From Enterococcus canintestini (GTDB taxonomy: Bacteria > Bacillota > Bacilli > Lactobacillales > Enterococcaceae), in NCBI RefSeq assembly GCF_001885735.1, contig NZ_JXKG01000002.1, forward strand, positions 124,001-188,000: 64,000 bases of DNA, read 5' to 3'. A model generated the notes under the pieces. The model did not search any database and was not told where the DNA came from. It saw only the letters and a program-made list of their open reading frames with translations. The position numbers and the translations under genes are program-made. Below, piece after piece: positions 54,010-63,176 of the stretch (its first letter is position 1; each line of letters starts with the position of its first letter).

Positions 54010-54894
54010 ATGTCATTTAGTATTCAAGAATTATTTAATATCGATTATTGGAAACAAATGTTTAACGTCGATATTTTTTCTTGGAATTTTTTTGTTAATA
54101 TTTTAGATATTCTTGTTGTGTGGTATATCGTTTATAAGTTGATTCAACTAGTGAGAGGGACTAAAGCCATCCAGTTGTTTAAAGGTGTAGCAATTTTTAT
54201 TGCTATCCGTTTTGGCGCTGAACTCATTGGGTTACACACGTTGTCTTGGTTAATGGATCAAGTTATTACCTATGGGGTGATTGCAGCGATTGTCATTTTC
54301 CAACCTGAAATCAGACGTGGGCTGGAACATTTAGGGCGGAGTACCTTCTTTAAGACGACAAAACAAGAACAAAAAGAAGACGAGCAATTGATCACGTCAC
54401 TAGACAAGGCTGTTCAATATATGTCTAAACGTAAAATTGGCGCTTTAATTACGATTGAACGTAATACAGGCCTTGAAGAGTACATTGAAACCGGGATTCC
54501 TCTTGAAGCCGATATTACCGGTGAACTTTTGATCAATATCTTTATTCCAAATACTCCACTGCATGATGGTGCTGTGATTATTCGCAACGATAAAATTGCT
54601 GTGTCGTGTGCGTATTTGCCTTTGTCTGAAAGTATGCTCATTCCAAAAGAATTCGGGACTCGTCACAGAGCGGCCGTAGGAATTAGCGAAGTGAGTGACG
54701 CCGTTACCGTCGTTGTTTCAGAAGAAACTGGTGGGGTTAGCATTACATTGAATAATCAATTGTTATCTGAACTCTCCCAAGAAGAATATTTGAAAATTTT
54801 ACACAGAGAATTAATTCCTGAAGAAAAAACAGAGACAAAGAAAAATCTGCTTCAATCCTTTATCGAAAGTTTCGCTAAAGGAGGTAAGAAATGA
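54010..54894 (+). CDS. cdaA: Diadenylate cyclase CdaA
   Basis: CdaA condenses two ATP to cyclic-di-AMP. The 294 residues have three N-terminal membrane helices (about 28-46, 56-72, 84-98) and a DisA-N catalytic domain. DGA at 186-188 (LHDGAVIIRNDKI) and RHR at 218-220 (RHRAAVGIS) are the active-site motifs. AAAGGGAG precedes the ATG. The stop overlaps the cdaR start (ATGA). The order cdaA-cdaR-glmM is conserved in Firmicutes; GlmM and CdaR bind and modulate CdaA. Confidence 0.98.
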   Translation: MSFSIQELFNIDYWKQMFNVDIFSWNFFVNILDILVVWYIVYKLIQLVRGTKAIQLFKGVAIFIAIRFGAELIGLHTLSWLMDQVITYGVIAAIVIFQPEIRRGLEHLGRSTFFKTTKQEQKEDEQLITSLDKAVQYMSKRKIGALITIERNTGLEEYIETGIPLEADITGELLINIFIPNTPLHDGAVIIRNDKIAVSCAYLPLSESMLIPKEFGTRHRAAVGISEVSDAVTVVVSEETGGVSITLNNQLLSELSQEEYLKILHRELIPEEKTETKKNLLQSFIESFAKGGKK

Positions 54895-55976
54895 GCTCAA
54901 GTCGTAAAAGCAATATCTTGTATGGCTTCTTAGCGTTTATTTTCAGCTTGATTTTATTTTTTAATGCCAATGGCCGGAATGTGCAAACGACTTTAAATAC
55001 CAATCCCGAAAATTTTGAAGAAACGGTCAATAAAGTTCAAATTCATCCAGTCTATGATTCGGATAAATATTATATTTTAGGTTTTGATCCTTATGTTTCT
55101 GTAAAACTAAGTAGTGCCAACCGGATTCAATTAAACGCAGAAGCCAATCCGGATACACGGGGATTTCGAGTTGTTTGTGATCTGACTGGTTTAGGTGAAG
55201 GTACTCATGAAGTGAAGCTACGGATTCAAAACGGTAGTAGTGCGGTAGGTTATACCATTAGTCCGGCAAAAGTTACGGTAACAATTGAAAAGAAAGTCAC
55301 AAAATCTTTTAAAATCAATCCAGTTGTATCTTCGTCTAATCTTGGGGAAGGTTTTTCAGTTGATAGTATTACCGTTGAACCTGAAGAAGCACAAATTACC
55401 ACTGGTGAAAAAACATTAGCTGAAATTGATCGCGTGGTGGCAACAGTTGATCCATCAAAAACTGCTAGTGCGGATTTTGAAGAAAAAGCGACAATTGAAG
55501 CGCTGGATAAAGAAGGTAATCGTTTAAGTGTGATTTCTGATCCAGCAGAAGCACAAATATCAGTTAAAGTAAAAGCACCTGAAAAAATTGTCAGTCTTTA
55601 TGCGTCTCAAATTGGCACGGTTCCAGCCAACATTTCCCACTATGAATTTAAGCTAGATAGTTTATCTACAGTTATTCGTGGACCGCAGTCTAAATTAGAT
55701 GCAATTGAAAGTATTGCGTTGCCGGTGGATATCACTAATATTTCTGAAAAAACAACGCGAGAAGTTGCTATTCCGACTGAAAGTGGCGTTGTTGCTTCTC
55801 CTAAAACAGTTAAAGTGGAAATTACACCAGTTCGTAATACAACAAGCACAACACAAACGACAACTTCTTCCACACGAGCAAGTACAAGTCAGGAAGAAGA
55901 AACAAGTGCTTCTTCGTCAAGTGAAGAAAGTCAGGAATCAACTGAAGCAAGCGTAGAACAAACGTCAAATGAATAA
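54891..55976 (+). CDS. cdaR: CdaR (YbbR-domain) regulator of diadenylate cyclase
   Basis: This 361-residue protein has one N-terminal membrane helix (about 8-25) and several extracellular YbbR domains (about 35-310). It ends in a low-complexity Ser/Thr/Glu tail (about 315-361) that looks like a wall-spanning or unstructured extension. CdaR modulates CdaA from outside the membrane. GGAGG precedes the ATG, and translation is coupled to cdaA. The tail is longer than the core fold requires, so its length may vary between strains. Confidence 0.94.
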   Translation: MSSSRKSNILYGFLAFIFSLILFFNANGRNVQTTLNTNPENFEETVNKVQIHPVYDSDKYYILGFDPYVSVKLSSANRIQLNAEANPDTRGFRVVCDLTGLGEGTHEVKLRIQNGSSAVGYTISPAKVTVTIEKKVTKSFKINPVVSSSNLGEGFSVDSITVEPEEAQITTGEKTLAEIDRVVATVDPSKTASADFEEKATIEALDKEGNRLSVISDPAEAQISVKVKAPEKIVSLYASQIGTVPANISHYEFKLDSLSTVIRGPQSKLDAIESIALPVDITNISEKTTREVAIPTESGVVASPKTVKVEITPVRNTTSTTQTTTSSTRASTSQEEETSASSSSEESQESTEASVEQTSNE

Positions 55977-56010
55977 AATTAACTAAAACAATTTAGTGAG
56001 GTAAGAAAAA

Positions 56011-57363
56011 ATGGGTAAATATTTTGGTACAGATGGTGTTCGTGGCGTAGCCAATGTAGAGTTAACACCAGAGTTAGCGTTCAAACTTGGTCGCTGTGGT
56101 GGTTATGTATTAAGTCAGCATGAGGACAGTGATCACCGGCCTAAAGTTTTAGTCGGACGCGATACTCGGATGTCTGGACAATTATTAGAAAATGCATTAG
56201 TAGCTGGTTTATTGTCTGTTGGAATTGAAGTTTTCACATTAGGCGTTATTTCAACGCCAGGGGTTGCTTATTTAACTCGGGTTCAAAAGGCAAGTGCTGG
56301 TGTAATGATTTCAGCTTCTCATAACCCAGCAGAAGATAATGGTATTAAGTTCTTTGGTAGTGATGGTTTTAAACTGGTTGACGAACAAGAAGCAGAGATT
56401 GAAGCATTACTTGATGCGCCAAAAGACACTTTACCTCGTCCTTCAGCTGAAGGGTTAGGGACAGTCGAAGAGTTTCCAGAAGGACTGTTAAAATACTCTC
56501 AATTTCTAGAGCAAACGATTACGGGAGATTTATCTGGCGTAACAGTATGTATTGATGCTGCTAATGGCGCTACTGCTACAAGTGTGAATCGCTTATTTGC
56601 CGATTTAGAAACTGATTTTTATACTATGGGTACTTCTCCTAATGGTCTAAACATCAATGATGGTGTTGGCTCTACGCATCCTGAAAAATTGGCAGAATTT
56701 GTTGTTGAAAAAGGTGCCGATGCAGGGTTAGCATTTGATGGTGATGGTGACCGCGTTATCGCAGTGGATGAATTAGGAAATATTGTCGATGGCGATAAAA
56801 TTATGTACATTTGCGCGAAATATTTAGCAGCGAAAAAACGACTTAAACAAGACACAATTGTGACTACTGTTATGAGTAATTTAGGTTTTCATAAAGCGGT
56901 GGAAGCTATTGGCTTAAAAGATGTGATTACTCAAGTGGGCGACCGTTATGTCGTTGAAGAAATGCGTAAAAATGATTACAATTTTGGCGGTGAACAATCT
57001 GGTCACATGGTCTTTTTAGACTTTAATACAACCGGTGATGGAATGCTTTCTGGGATTCAATTATTAAGTATTATGAAAGAAACTGGTAAAAAATTATCAG
57101 AGTTAGCTTCTGAGGTTACGATTTATCCGCAAAAATTAGTCAATATTCGTGTTACAGATAAAAACGGTGCCATGGAAGTTCCCGCCATCAAAGCTGTAAT
57201 TGAAGAGGCTGAAAAAGAAATGAATGGTGAAGGTCGAATCTTAGTCCGTCCTTCTGGAACTGAACCGTTATTACGCGTAATGGCTGAAGCCCCAACAGAT
57301 GAGTTAGTCAATTATTATGTTGATAAAATTGCAGCTGTTGTTGAAGCTGAAATTGGTGCTTAA
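56011..57363 (+). CDS. glmM: Phosphoglucosamine mutase
   Basis: GlmM converts glucosamine-6-phosphate to glucosamine-1-phosphate for UDP-GlcNAc. The 450 residues are of normal length. The phosphoserine is Ser103 in [12 protein letters not shown], the metal loop is [12 protein letters not shown], and the phosphate-binding loop is [13 protein letters not shown]. It begins [19 protein letters not shown] precedes the ATG. In other Firmicutes GlmM inhibits CdaA directly, linking wall synthesis to c-di-AMP. Confidence 0.98.
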   Translation: MGKYFGTDGVRGVANVELTPELAFKLGRCGGYVLSQHEDSDHRPKVLVGRDTRMSGQLLENALVAGLLSVGIEVFTLGVISTPGVAYLTRVQKASAGVMISASHNPAEDNGIKFFGSDGFKLVDEQEAEIEALLDAPKDTLPRPSAEGLGTVEEFPEGLLKYSQFLEQTITGDLSGVTVCIDAANGATATSVNRLFADLETDFYTMGTSPNGLNINDGVGSTHPEKLAEFVVEKGADAGLAFDGDGDRVIAVDELGNIVDGDKIMYICAKYLAAKKRLKQDTIVTTVMSNLGFHKAVEAIGLKDVITQVGDRYVVEEMRKNDYNFGGEQSGHMVFLDFNTTGDGMLSGIQLLSIMKETGKKLSELASEVTIYPQKLVNIRVTDKNGAMEVPAIKAVIEEAEKEMNGEGRILVRPSGTEPLLRVMAEAPTDELVNYYVDKIAAVVEAEIGA

Positions 57364-57368
57364 ATATT

Positions 57369-57405
57369 AAAAAGACTGTGACAAAACTTGTCACAGTCTT
57401 TTTTT
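57369..57405 (+). terminator. Terminator of cdaA-cdaR-glmM
   Basis: A perfect 16-bp stem AAAAAGACTGTGACAA / complement (57369-57384, 57388-57403) has a three-base loop, with T-run. The stem shares the GTGACAA/TTGTCAC core with the dispersed repeats. Confidence 0.92.
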
Positions 57406-57470
57406 AATTGGAATGTTTTATATTTTTATCTAAAGTACATAAAATAAAAAATGATAACAGCTAAAAACAC

Positions 57471-58679
57471 TTATTTTACCTGCTGTCCTTTAAAGTAACT
57501 TTTGGCAACAGGGATTCTTCGAGCCACAAACTCAGCCGTGGAACTAGCATTTACCAAGGTGAAATCAGCAGGCATACCTTCTTTTATCCAACCAGCAGGA
57601 GTAATTAGTTTTTGATTTGTAACCAACTCCAGGCTTTCGGTTAGCTCTTTTTGGGAGGTTAAATCAAATATTTCAGCGTAGCGATTCAGTTTATCTATGA
57701 CGTCGCCACTTCCAAATGGCGACCAGCAATCATAAATGTTGTCATTTCCGATAAAAGTTTTCACCCCCGCAGACTTTAATTCAATTAAAGGTGGAATGAC
57801 AAAGTCTAAAGGGATGCTTGAAATAATTGTTACTTTATTTTTAGCTAGCTGGGCAAACAGTTCTTTTCTTTCTTCTTTTGGTAAGTCTCTTAAACCATAA
57901 GCGTGGCTAATTGTTACTTTTCCTTGCCAGTTTGTTTCTTCAATTAATGACAAAAATTTCGCAAATGTTTGGCGGGCATCGTGATGGCGTTCATGTAAAT
58001 GATAATCAATCGGAGCATGAAACTGTGTAGCAAGTTCAAAAGTCTGATTTAGTGATTTCTCTAAATTGCCATCAATACTAATCGGATCAACTCCGCCGAC
58101 TAGGGTAGCGCCGTTTTGGAGGGCACTTTTCATCTCTGAAAAAGCATTTGATAAGAGTAGACCGTGTTGGGGAAATGCGACTAATTCATAATCCAATTTA
58201 TCATGATAATTCTCTAAAACTTTTTTCGCAGCTTCAAGCGACTTTTGTCCAACAGCAGGATGAATATCAATATGGGAACGAAAATGAGTAACGCCATAAG
58301 AAAGTTCTAAGTTTAGCAAATTTTCCATTCTTTGTGTAAAAGATAATGGGGCTTTTTTTAAATAATCAAATTCCTTTTCAAAACGTTCAATCCGATTTTT
58401 GACTGGTTCTATTGGCGTCCAGGGGATTCCCAATTTACTTTTATCAAAGTGTACATGCATCTCACGTAATTGCGGTAATAATAAATTATTTTGACCATCA
58501 ATGACGATGATATTTTTGGTTAATTTGGCTTTGTTTATTTTAACTTCATCATCTAAAACATCAGTAACAACCCCAGCATCAAAAATAATTGCAATTCCTT
58601 TTGTTGCGGTACCATAGGTGAAGTTGTCTTGTGTTAAATAACCTGTTTCAATGCGGATATTTGTAAGCAAAGTCTTCAT
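57471..58679 (-). CDS. Cytosine deaminase-like amidohydrolase of unknown substrate
   Basis: This 402-residue metal-dependent amidohydrolase resembles the cytosine deaminase group. Metal and catalytic motifs are REMHVHFDK (about 73-81), FRSHIDIH, VAFPQHGLLL, HLHERHHD, TISHAYGL and GNDNIYDCWSPFGSG. Cytosine deaminase has HxDE where this protein has His-Leu-His-Glu, and the middle is less conserved, so cytosine may not be the substrate. An AGGTGC site precedes the ATG on the minus strand. It stands alone downstream of glmS; no purine or pyrimidine transport gene is adjacent. Confidence 0.82.
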   Translation of the reverse strand: MKTLLTNIRIETGYLTQDNFTYGTATKGIAIIFDAGVVTDVLDDEVKINKAKLTKNIIVIDGQNNLLLPQLREMHVHFDKSKLGIPWTPIEPVKNRIERFEKEFDYLKKAPLSFTQRMENLLNLELSYGVTHFRSHIDIHPAVGQKSLEAAKKVLENYHDKLDYELVAFPQHGLLLSNAFSEMKSALQNGATLVGGVDPISIDGNLEKSLNQTFELATQFHAPIDYHLHERHHDARQTFAKFLSLIEETNWQGKVTISHAYGLRDLPKEERKELFAQLAKNKVTIISSIPLDFVIPPLIELKSAGVKTFIGNDNIYDCWSPFGSGDVIDKLNRYAEIFDLTSQKELTESLELVTNQKLITPAGWIKEGMPADFTLVNASSTAEFVARRIPVAKSYFKGQQVK

Positions 58680-58800
58680 AAAAGCACCTCCAATTTAGTA
58701 TAAAGATACCGTGAAAGTAGCTAAAAAGCGAATTTTTCAACTTTAATCATAAGTAGCACGGGCCAGGTTAAGTAAGTGGTAATGGGATTGGTTAATTGAA

Positions 58801-58834
58801 CCAAAAGTAATTTGTAACCAAAAGTAAGTTGTAA
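58801..58834. repeat. Tandem 17-base repeat, two copies
   Basis: CCAAAAGTAATTTGTAA is followed directly by CCAAAAGTAAGTTGTAA (one difference), then a partial third start, GCAAAA. The function is unknown. Confidence 0.8.
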
Positions 58835-58940
58835 GCAAAAAGGGGCAGTTTGAAGAATAAGAAGGGATTTAAGAAAACACTGCTCAAAATTTTTCGCGAA
58901 GTTGCGGCTGATTGAAGCTGTTGCTTTTTTGACTAATCAT

Positions 58941-59027
58941 AAAAAAGAGCTTGTGCCAAAAGCTGCTTCTGCTACAACCGTTTATTCGGAAACAAAAGGT
59001 GTGACAAGATTTTTGTCACACCTTTTT
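58941..59027 (+). repeat. Dispersed intergenic repeat, copy C
   Basis: The copy contains GAGCTTGTGCCAAAAGCTGC, then TTCTGCTACAACCG, TTTATTCGG and the stem-loop GGTGTGACAA-N5-TTGTCACACC with flanking A and T runs. It is closely similar to copies A (19182) and B (27223). Confidence 0.65.
58994..59026. terminator. Bidirectional terminator after glmS (3' part of repeat copy C)
   Basis: The 14-bp stem AAAAGGTGTGACAA / TTGTCACACCTTTT (58994-59007, 59013-59026) lies 6 bases past the end of glmS on the minus strand. Confidence 0.82.
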
Positions 59028-59031
59028 AAAA

Positions 59032-60837
59032 TTATTCGACTGTTACAGATTTAGCTAGATTACGTGGTTTATCAACATCATAACCTCTTTGTAAAGTAGC
59101 AAAGTAAGCGATAAGTTGGGTTGGTACTACGGCTAATAAACTGCTTAGTAATGGGTGAACTGTTGGTAATAAAATTTGATCATCTGGTTTTGCGAGATCT
59201 TCTGTTGCAATGACCAAAGTCCGCGCACCACGACTTGTTACTTCTTGCAAGTTGCCTCTAGTATGTGGGCCGGTTACAGCATCAGTAATAATACCAATAA
59301 CGGGTGTTCCTTCTTCAATTAAAGCGATTGTGCCGTGTTTTAACTCACCAGCGGCAAATCCTTCTGCTTGCAGATAAGAAATTTCTTTTAGTTTTAATGC
59401 AGCTTCCATCGAAACGTAGTAATCATTTCCCCGCCCAATATAAAAAGCGTTGCGAGTGTCAGTTAAATAATCAGCTGTTAATTCAGCCAATGATTCTTTT
59501 TCGTTGATCATTGTTTCCATCGCACTAGCCACGAGACTTAGTTCATGGAACAAATCAAATTGAAGGGCAGCAGAAATTCCTTTTTCTACTCCTAGTGCTT
59601 TAGCTAAAACGGCCATGACAGCGATTTGAGCAGTATAGGCTTTTGTTGAAGCCACGGCTATTTCAGGACCTGCGTGAAGTAACAGCGTATAGGTTGCTTC
59701 ACGAGATAAAGTTGAACCAGCAACATTTGTAATCGTTAATGAAGGGTAAGCTAATTCATTTGTTTTGACTAAAACTTGGCGACTATCTGCAGTTTCGCCA
59801 CTTTGACTTAAATAAATGAAAAATGGTTTTTCTGATAATAAGGGCATGTTATAGCCAAATTCACTAGACAAATGAATTTCGACTGGTATTTGGGTTAGTG
59901 TTTCGAAAAACTTCTTAGCGGCCCAACCAGCATGACTACTCGTGCCACAAGCGACGATATAAATGCGATCACTATTTTTTAAACTGGTTAATAAATTTTG
60001 ATCGATGGCAACTGAACCATCGTCATTTTGATATTTTTGAACAATTTTACGCATCACGACGGGTTGTTCATCGATTTCTTTTAACATGTAATACGGATAC
60101 GTACCTTTTTCAATATCACTGGCATCAAGTTCAGCTACATAATAGTCTCTTTTGATGATTTCTCCAGCTGCATTTTCAATTGTTACATTATCAGCAGTTA
60201 GTGTCACCATCTCACCATCTGTCAATTCCACAAAACGGTTGGTTTGATCTAACATTGCCAATGCATCACTACACAAAACGTTAAAACCTTCCCCTAGGCC
60301 AATCAAAAGAGGACTTTTGTTTTTTGCGACATAAATGGTTTCACTATCTTTTGTATCAACTAACGCAAAGGCGTAAGAGCCATCAATTACAGCTAAAGCT
60401 TTTTTAAAAGCAGCTTTTGTCGTTAATCCTGTATTTTTAAAGTGAGCAATTAGATGGACGGCTATTTCGGTATCTGTTTGGCCATAAAAATGATCTGTTG
60501 CTAAATAAGTTTGGCGTAATTCATCGTAATTTTCAATCACACCATTGTGAACCAAGACAAGTTCGCCGTTTTGACTAGTATGTGGATGAGCATTTGCCAC
60601 GGTTGGCTTTCCGTGAGTTGCCCAACGCGTATGGCCGATACCCATTGTCCCTGTAATTGTAGTATCTAATTTTTCTTCTAAATTTTTAATCGGTCCAATT
60701 GCTTTTACTAAATGACTTTCATCTCCAGCGACATAAATACCAGCCGAATCATAGCCTCGGTATTCTAAGCGTTTTAAGCCATTTAAAATAATTGTTGTTG
60801 CGTCGTTTTTACCAACGACTCCGACGATTCCACACAT
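59032..60837 (-). CDS. glmS: Glutamine--fructose-6-phosphate aminotransferase (isomerizing)
   Basis: GlmS makes glucosamine-6-phosphate from fructose-6-phosphate and glutamine. It has 601 residues from the ATG at 60837, preceded by AAGAGGT; the frame is open to 60900 but Cys must follow Met. The N-terminal nucleophile is Cys2 (MCGIVGVVG), and [10 protein letters not shown] and [11 protein letters not shown] complete the glutaminase half. Two SIS domains follow ([43 protein letters not shown]) with the C-terminal KSVTVE. No glmS ribozyme is visible upstream; NagR-type boxes are. Confidence 0.98.
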   Translation of the reverse strand: MCGIVGVVGKNDATTIILNGLKRLEYRGYDSAGIYVAGDESHLVKAIGPIKNLEEKLDTTITGTMGIGHTRWATHGKPTVANAHPHTSQNGELVLVHNGVIENYDELRQTYLATDHFYGQTDTEIAVHLIAHFKNTGLTTKAAFKKALAVIDGSYAFALVDTKDSETIYVAKNKSPLLIGLGEGFNVLCSDALAMLDQTNRFVELTDGEMVTLTADNVTIENAAGEIIKRDYYVAELDASDIEKGTYPYYMLKEIDEQPVVMRKIVQKYQNDDGSVAIDQNLLTSLKNSDRIYIVACGTSSHAGWAAKKFFETLTQIPVEIHLSSEFGYNMPLLSEKPFFIYLSQSGETADSRQVLVKTNELAYPSLTITNVAGSTLSREATYTLLLHAGPEIAVASTKAYTAQIAVMAVLAKALGVEKGISAALQFDLFHELSLVASAMETMINEKESLAELTADYLTDTRNAFYIGRGNDYYVSMEAALKLKEISYLQAEGFAAGELKHGTIALIEEGTPVIGIITDAVTGPHTRGNLQEVTSRGARTLVIATEDLAKPDDQILLPTVHPLLSSLLAVVPTQLIAYFATLQRGYDVDKPRNLAKSVTVE

Positions 60838-60909
60838 ATATATACCTCTTTTCTGTAGTTGCGGTTGTTTTCTTTTTTTATCATTTACCGCGTATAACAC
60901 AAACGATTT

Positions 60910-60922
60910 AATTAGACCAATT
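60910..60922 (-). promoter_or_regulatory. NagR-type operator 1, glmS leader
   Basis: AATTAGACCAATT (plus strand) contains the GntR/HutC-family half-site ATTGGTCTA in reverse. With the box at 60946 it forms an imperfect inverted repeat in the glmS leader. Confidence 0.55.
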
Positions 60923-60945
60923 AATTTTTTTGGGGATAATTTTTC

Positions 60946-60958
60946 ATTGGTCTAAATT
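60946..60958 (-). promoter_or_regulatory. NagR-type operator 2, glmS leader
   Basis: ATTGGTCTAAATT is the inverted partner of box 1, just downstream of the predicted transcription start. Confidence 0.55.
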
Positions 60959-60972
60959 AAAAGACAATCAAA

Positions 60973-61001
60973 ATGATATTATTTAATCTGGTTTTTGTCA
61001 A
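60973..61001 (-). promoter_or_regulatory. glmS promoter
   Basis: On the minus strand, -35 TTGACA (61001-60996), a 17-base spacer and -10 TATCAT (60978-60973) predict a leader of about 130 bases. Confidence 0.72.
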
Positions 61002-61022
61002 TAATTATTTTTGTTTATTTAA

Positions 61023-61034
61023 ATTGGTATAGTC
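61023..61034 (-). promoter_or_regulatory. NagR-type operator 3, upstream of the glmS promoter
   Basis: ATTGGTATAGTC is one base from the left part of the B. subtilis YvoA/NagR site ATTGGTATAGAC. It lies about 22 bases upstream of the -35. No other gene is supported in 60838-61208. Confidence 0.5.
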
Positions 61035-61208
61035 TTATGCATTTAAAACCAATTTGTTAAGTGAATTTTTTTTTGCTTTTTTTATTTTTCGTTTAGGGAA
61101 ATTATCTAGGAATAACTGTTTTTTTTGCAGTCTTTTCGCTACAATGATAAAAGATGATGCTGTTAAGAGCAGAGTTTAGAAAATAAAGTTACTCAGTGGG
61201 AGGATAAT

Positions 61209-61499
61209 ATGGAAAATATGGTACGCTGCATGAGTTTTAAGCAATTAAAAGCTATAGTTGCAAAATTAGAAGCGACAGAAGCCGTTTTGGATGAGACTAA
61301 AATTTTTCTTAATACAGGCTGGGATAGTTTACAAGAAGTGGCACCAGAGAGCATCGAAGTAAAAAAAGCCCGCTATTTTGAAGTGCAAGATCCTGTTAGT
61401 AAAGAATATTTTGGTGGTTTTGCTTTAACGGAAAAAGCGGAAAAAGTTAATGCGACAGGGGAAGAAGAAACAGTTATTGTGATTGAAAATTTATATTAA
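61209..61499 (+). CDS. Conserved-looking hypothetical protein, 96 residues
   Basis: I do not recognise this protein. It has no membrane segment or signal peptide. The layout is a short helical N terminus (FKQLKAIVAKLEATEAVL) followed by alternating hydrophobic strands, with a repeated Glu/Lys-rich character and an end in VIVIENLY. GGGAGG lies 6 bases before the ATG, and codon use is like its neighbours, so it is probably real. It precedes sppA by 19 bases and is likely co-transcribed with sppA and the RDD gene. Confidence 0.7.
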   Translation: MENMVRCMSFKQLKAIVAKLEATEAVLDETKIFLNTGWDSLQEVAPESIEVKKARYFEVQDPVSKEYFGGFALTEKAEKVNATGEEETVIVIENLY

Positions 61500-61518
61500 A
61501 AGGAGTTTAGGAATAAAG

Positions 61519-62550
61519 ATGAATAAAAGACGTTGGATTGCCGTAGTAATTGCGGTGGGGTTATTTCTATTTTCAGCTGTGTCTTCAAGAGTGGCAACCC
61601 ACAATAATGAGGATACAAAAGAAGCGCTAGCGGGGTTAAATGCGTTACTTTATGGTTCAAATCAGTTGGAAAAAAAGGTATTAGAAGACGGGAACGAGAC
61701 ACAACAGATTGCGAAATTATCAGTAGATGGAACGATCGCCGATACAGGATCAGGTGGGATTTTTTCGACTGAATCATACAGTCATCAAGATTTTTTAGCA
61801 CAGTTAAAAGAGATTCAAACCGATGAAAATATTAAAGCCATCTTATTGGAAGTAAATTCTCCTGGGGGCGGGGTTTATGAAAGTGCTGAAATCGCCAAGG
61901 AATTTGCTAAGATTAAAAAATTAAAGATTCCTGTCTATGTTAGTATGAAAAATATGGCAGCAAGTGGGGGTTACTATATTTCTGCTGCTGCAGATAAAAT
62001 CTTTGCTACTGATGAAACAGTAACAGGTTCAATTGGTGTTATTATGTCAGGCGTTAATTATAGTGGTTTGATGGAAAAATTAGGAATCACTGATCAAACT
62101 TACAAAAGCGGTGCTTTAAAAGATATGGGCTCAGCTACTCGTAAACCAACTGAAAAAGATAAAGAAGTCCTACAAACATATGTGAACAATGCCTACGATC
62201 GTTTTGTCAAAGTAGTGGCCAATGGACGTCACATGTCAGAAGATGCTGTTCGTAAAATTGCAGACGGACGTATTTACGATGGGGCGCAAGCTAAAAATAT
62301 TGGCTTAGTAGATGAAATTGGTTTTCCAGAAGATACGTTAGCAGCGCTAAAGAAAGATCAAAAATTAGCAGATGCTCAAGTAATTGAATACACAGTAGGT
62401 GATACAGGTTTTTACTCTTCATGGTTAGGTAGCAAAGTGGCACAATGGCAAGGACTTGCTCCAAGTGAAAGTAGCAAGGTGTTACATTTATTTGAATCGT
62501 TGGGAAGTGCCCAAGCACCAAAACCTCTTTATTATTATGGGGGTGAATAA
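61519..62550 (+). CDS. sppA: Signal peptide peptidase SppA
   Basis: SppA is a membrane-bound serine protease that degrades cleaved signal peptides. It has 343 residues from the ATG at 61519; the frame is open to 61483. There is one N-terminal membrane helix (about 6-23). The Ser-Lys dyad is Ser149 (NMAASGGYYIS) and Lys201 (SGALKDMGS), with the same 52-residue spacing as B. subtilis SppA. SPGGGVYES is the other core motif. An AGGAG site lies upstream. The RDD gene starts 2 bases after the stop. Confidence 0.95.
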   Translation: MNKRRWIAVVIAVGLFLFSAVSSRVATHNNEDTKEALAGLNALLYGSNQLEKKVLEDGNETQQIAKLSVDGTIADTGSGGIFSTESYSHQDFLAQLKEIQTDENIKAILLEVNSPGGGVYESAEIAKEFAKIKKLKIPVYVSMKNMAASGGYYISAAADKIFATDETVTGSIGVIMSGVNYSGLMEKLGITDQTYKSGALKDMGSATRKPTEKDKEVLQTYVNNAYDRFVKVVANGRHMSEDAVRKIADGRIYDGAQAKNIGLVDEIGFPEDTLAALKKDQKLADAQVIEYTVGDTGFYSSWLGSKVAQWQGLAPSESSKVLHLFESLGSAQAPKPLYYYGGE

Positions 62551-62551
62551 A

Positions 62552-63151
62552 ATGAGTGAAGATAAAGTACAAGGACCAAAAATTTTTAAAAAAGCTCCGG
62601 CAAAAGAAAAATTTAGCGAAATAGAAACCAAACAAAAACAAAAATTATGGCACAAATTAACAAATGAACAAGCACCACAAAGAAAAAACTACTTTCCCAA
62701 TTATTTTTATGCGGGTTTTTGGATTCGTTTTTTTGCTTATTGCGTTGATTTACTTTGTATAAGTGCTATAACGAATGGAACGGTTGGGCTAGTATATCGC
62801 GTTATGGGTTTAAAGATGCCAACTAGCTTTTTAAGTTTTGCTTCTTTATTGACACTAGCTATTTATTTAAGTTATTTTACTTTACTGACCAAACTAAATG
62901 GTGGCCAAACGATTGGTAAAATGATTTTTGGGATTCGCGTGGTTTCCTTAACACAATCTGAGTTATCGTGGACTACAGTTATTATAAGAGAAACTGTTTG
63001 TCGCTTTATCTTAAAAGGATTTCCTTTTATATTAGGTTATGTAGTAGCCGCTTTTACAGATCACAAACAACACGTAGGCGACTACTTTTCAGATACGTCT
63101 GTAGTTACGATTAATATTTTGAAAGCTTTTAACAAAGAAGTACGAGCGTAA
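62552..63151 (+). CDS. RDD-family membrane protein
   Basis: This protein of 199 residues starts at the ATG at 62552, preceded by GGGGGTGA. A charged Lys-rich N-terminal region (1-50) is followed by three or four membrane segments. The RDD signature residues are seen in FWIRFFAYCVDLLCI, GGQTIGKMIFGIRVV and HVGDYFSDTSVV. The function of RDD proteins is mostly unknown; some have been linked to ion exchange and, next to sppA in Bacillus (sppA-yteJ), to SppA control. YteJ is an RDD-type protein encoded with sppA, which fits this arrangement. Confidence 0.87.
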   Translation: MSEDKVQGPKIFKKAPAKEKFSEIETKQKQKLWHKLTNEQAPQRKNYFPNYFYAGFWIRFFAYCVDLLCISAITNGTVGLVYRVMGLKMPTSFLSFASLLTLAIYLSYFTLLTKLNGGQTIGKMIFGIRVVSLTQSELSWTTVIIRETVCRFILKGFPFILGYVVAAFTDHKQHVGDYFSDTSVVTINILKAFNKEVRA

Positions 63152-63176
63152 TTTGCAATAGGAGCAGGTGCTAACA

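Larger units (their letters stand above)
58680..59031. other. 352-base gap between the amidohydrolase and glmS
   Basis: The gap holds two features: a tandem 17-base repeat (58801-58834) and copy C of the dispersed repeat (58941-59027). No gene is supported in the remainder. Confidence 0.6.

Noticed and set aside
60838-61208. glmS ribozyme
   Set aside because: The AT-rich leader shows none of the conserved ribozyme core sequences; NagR-type boxes are present instead.
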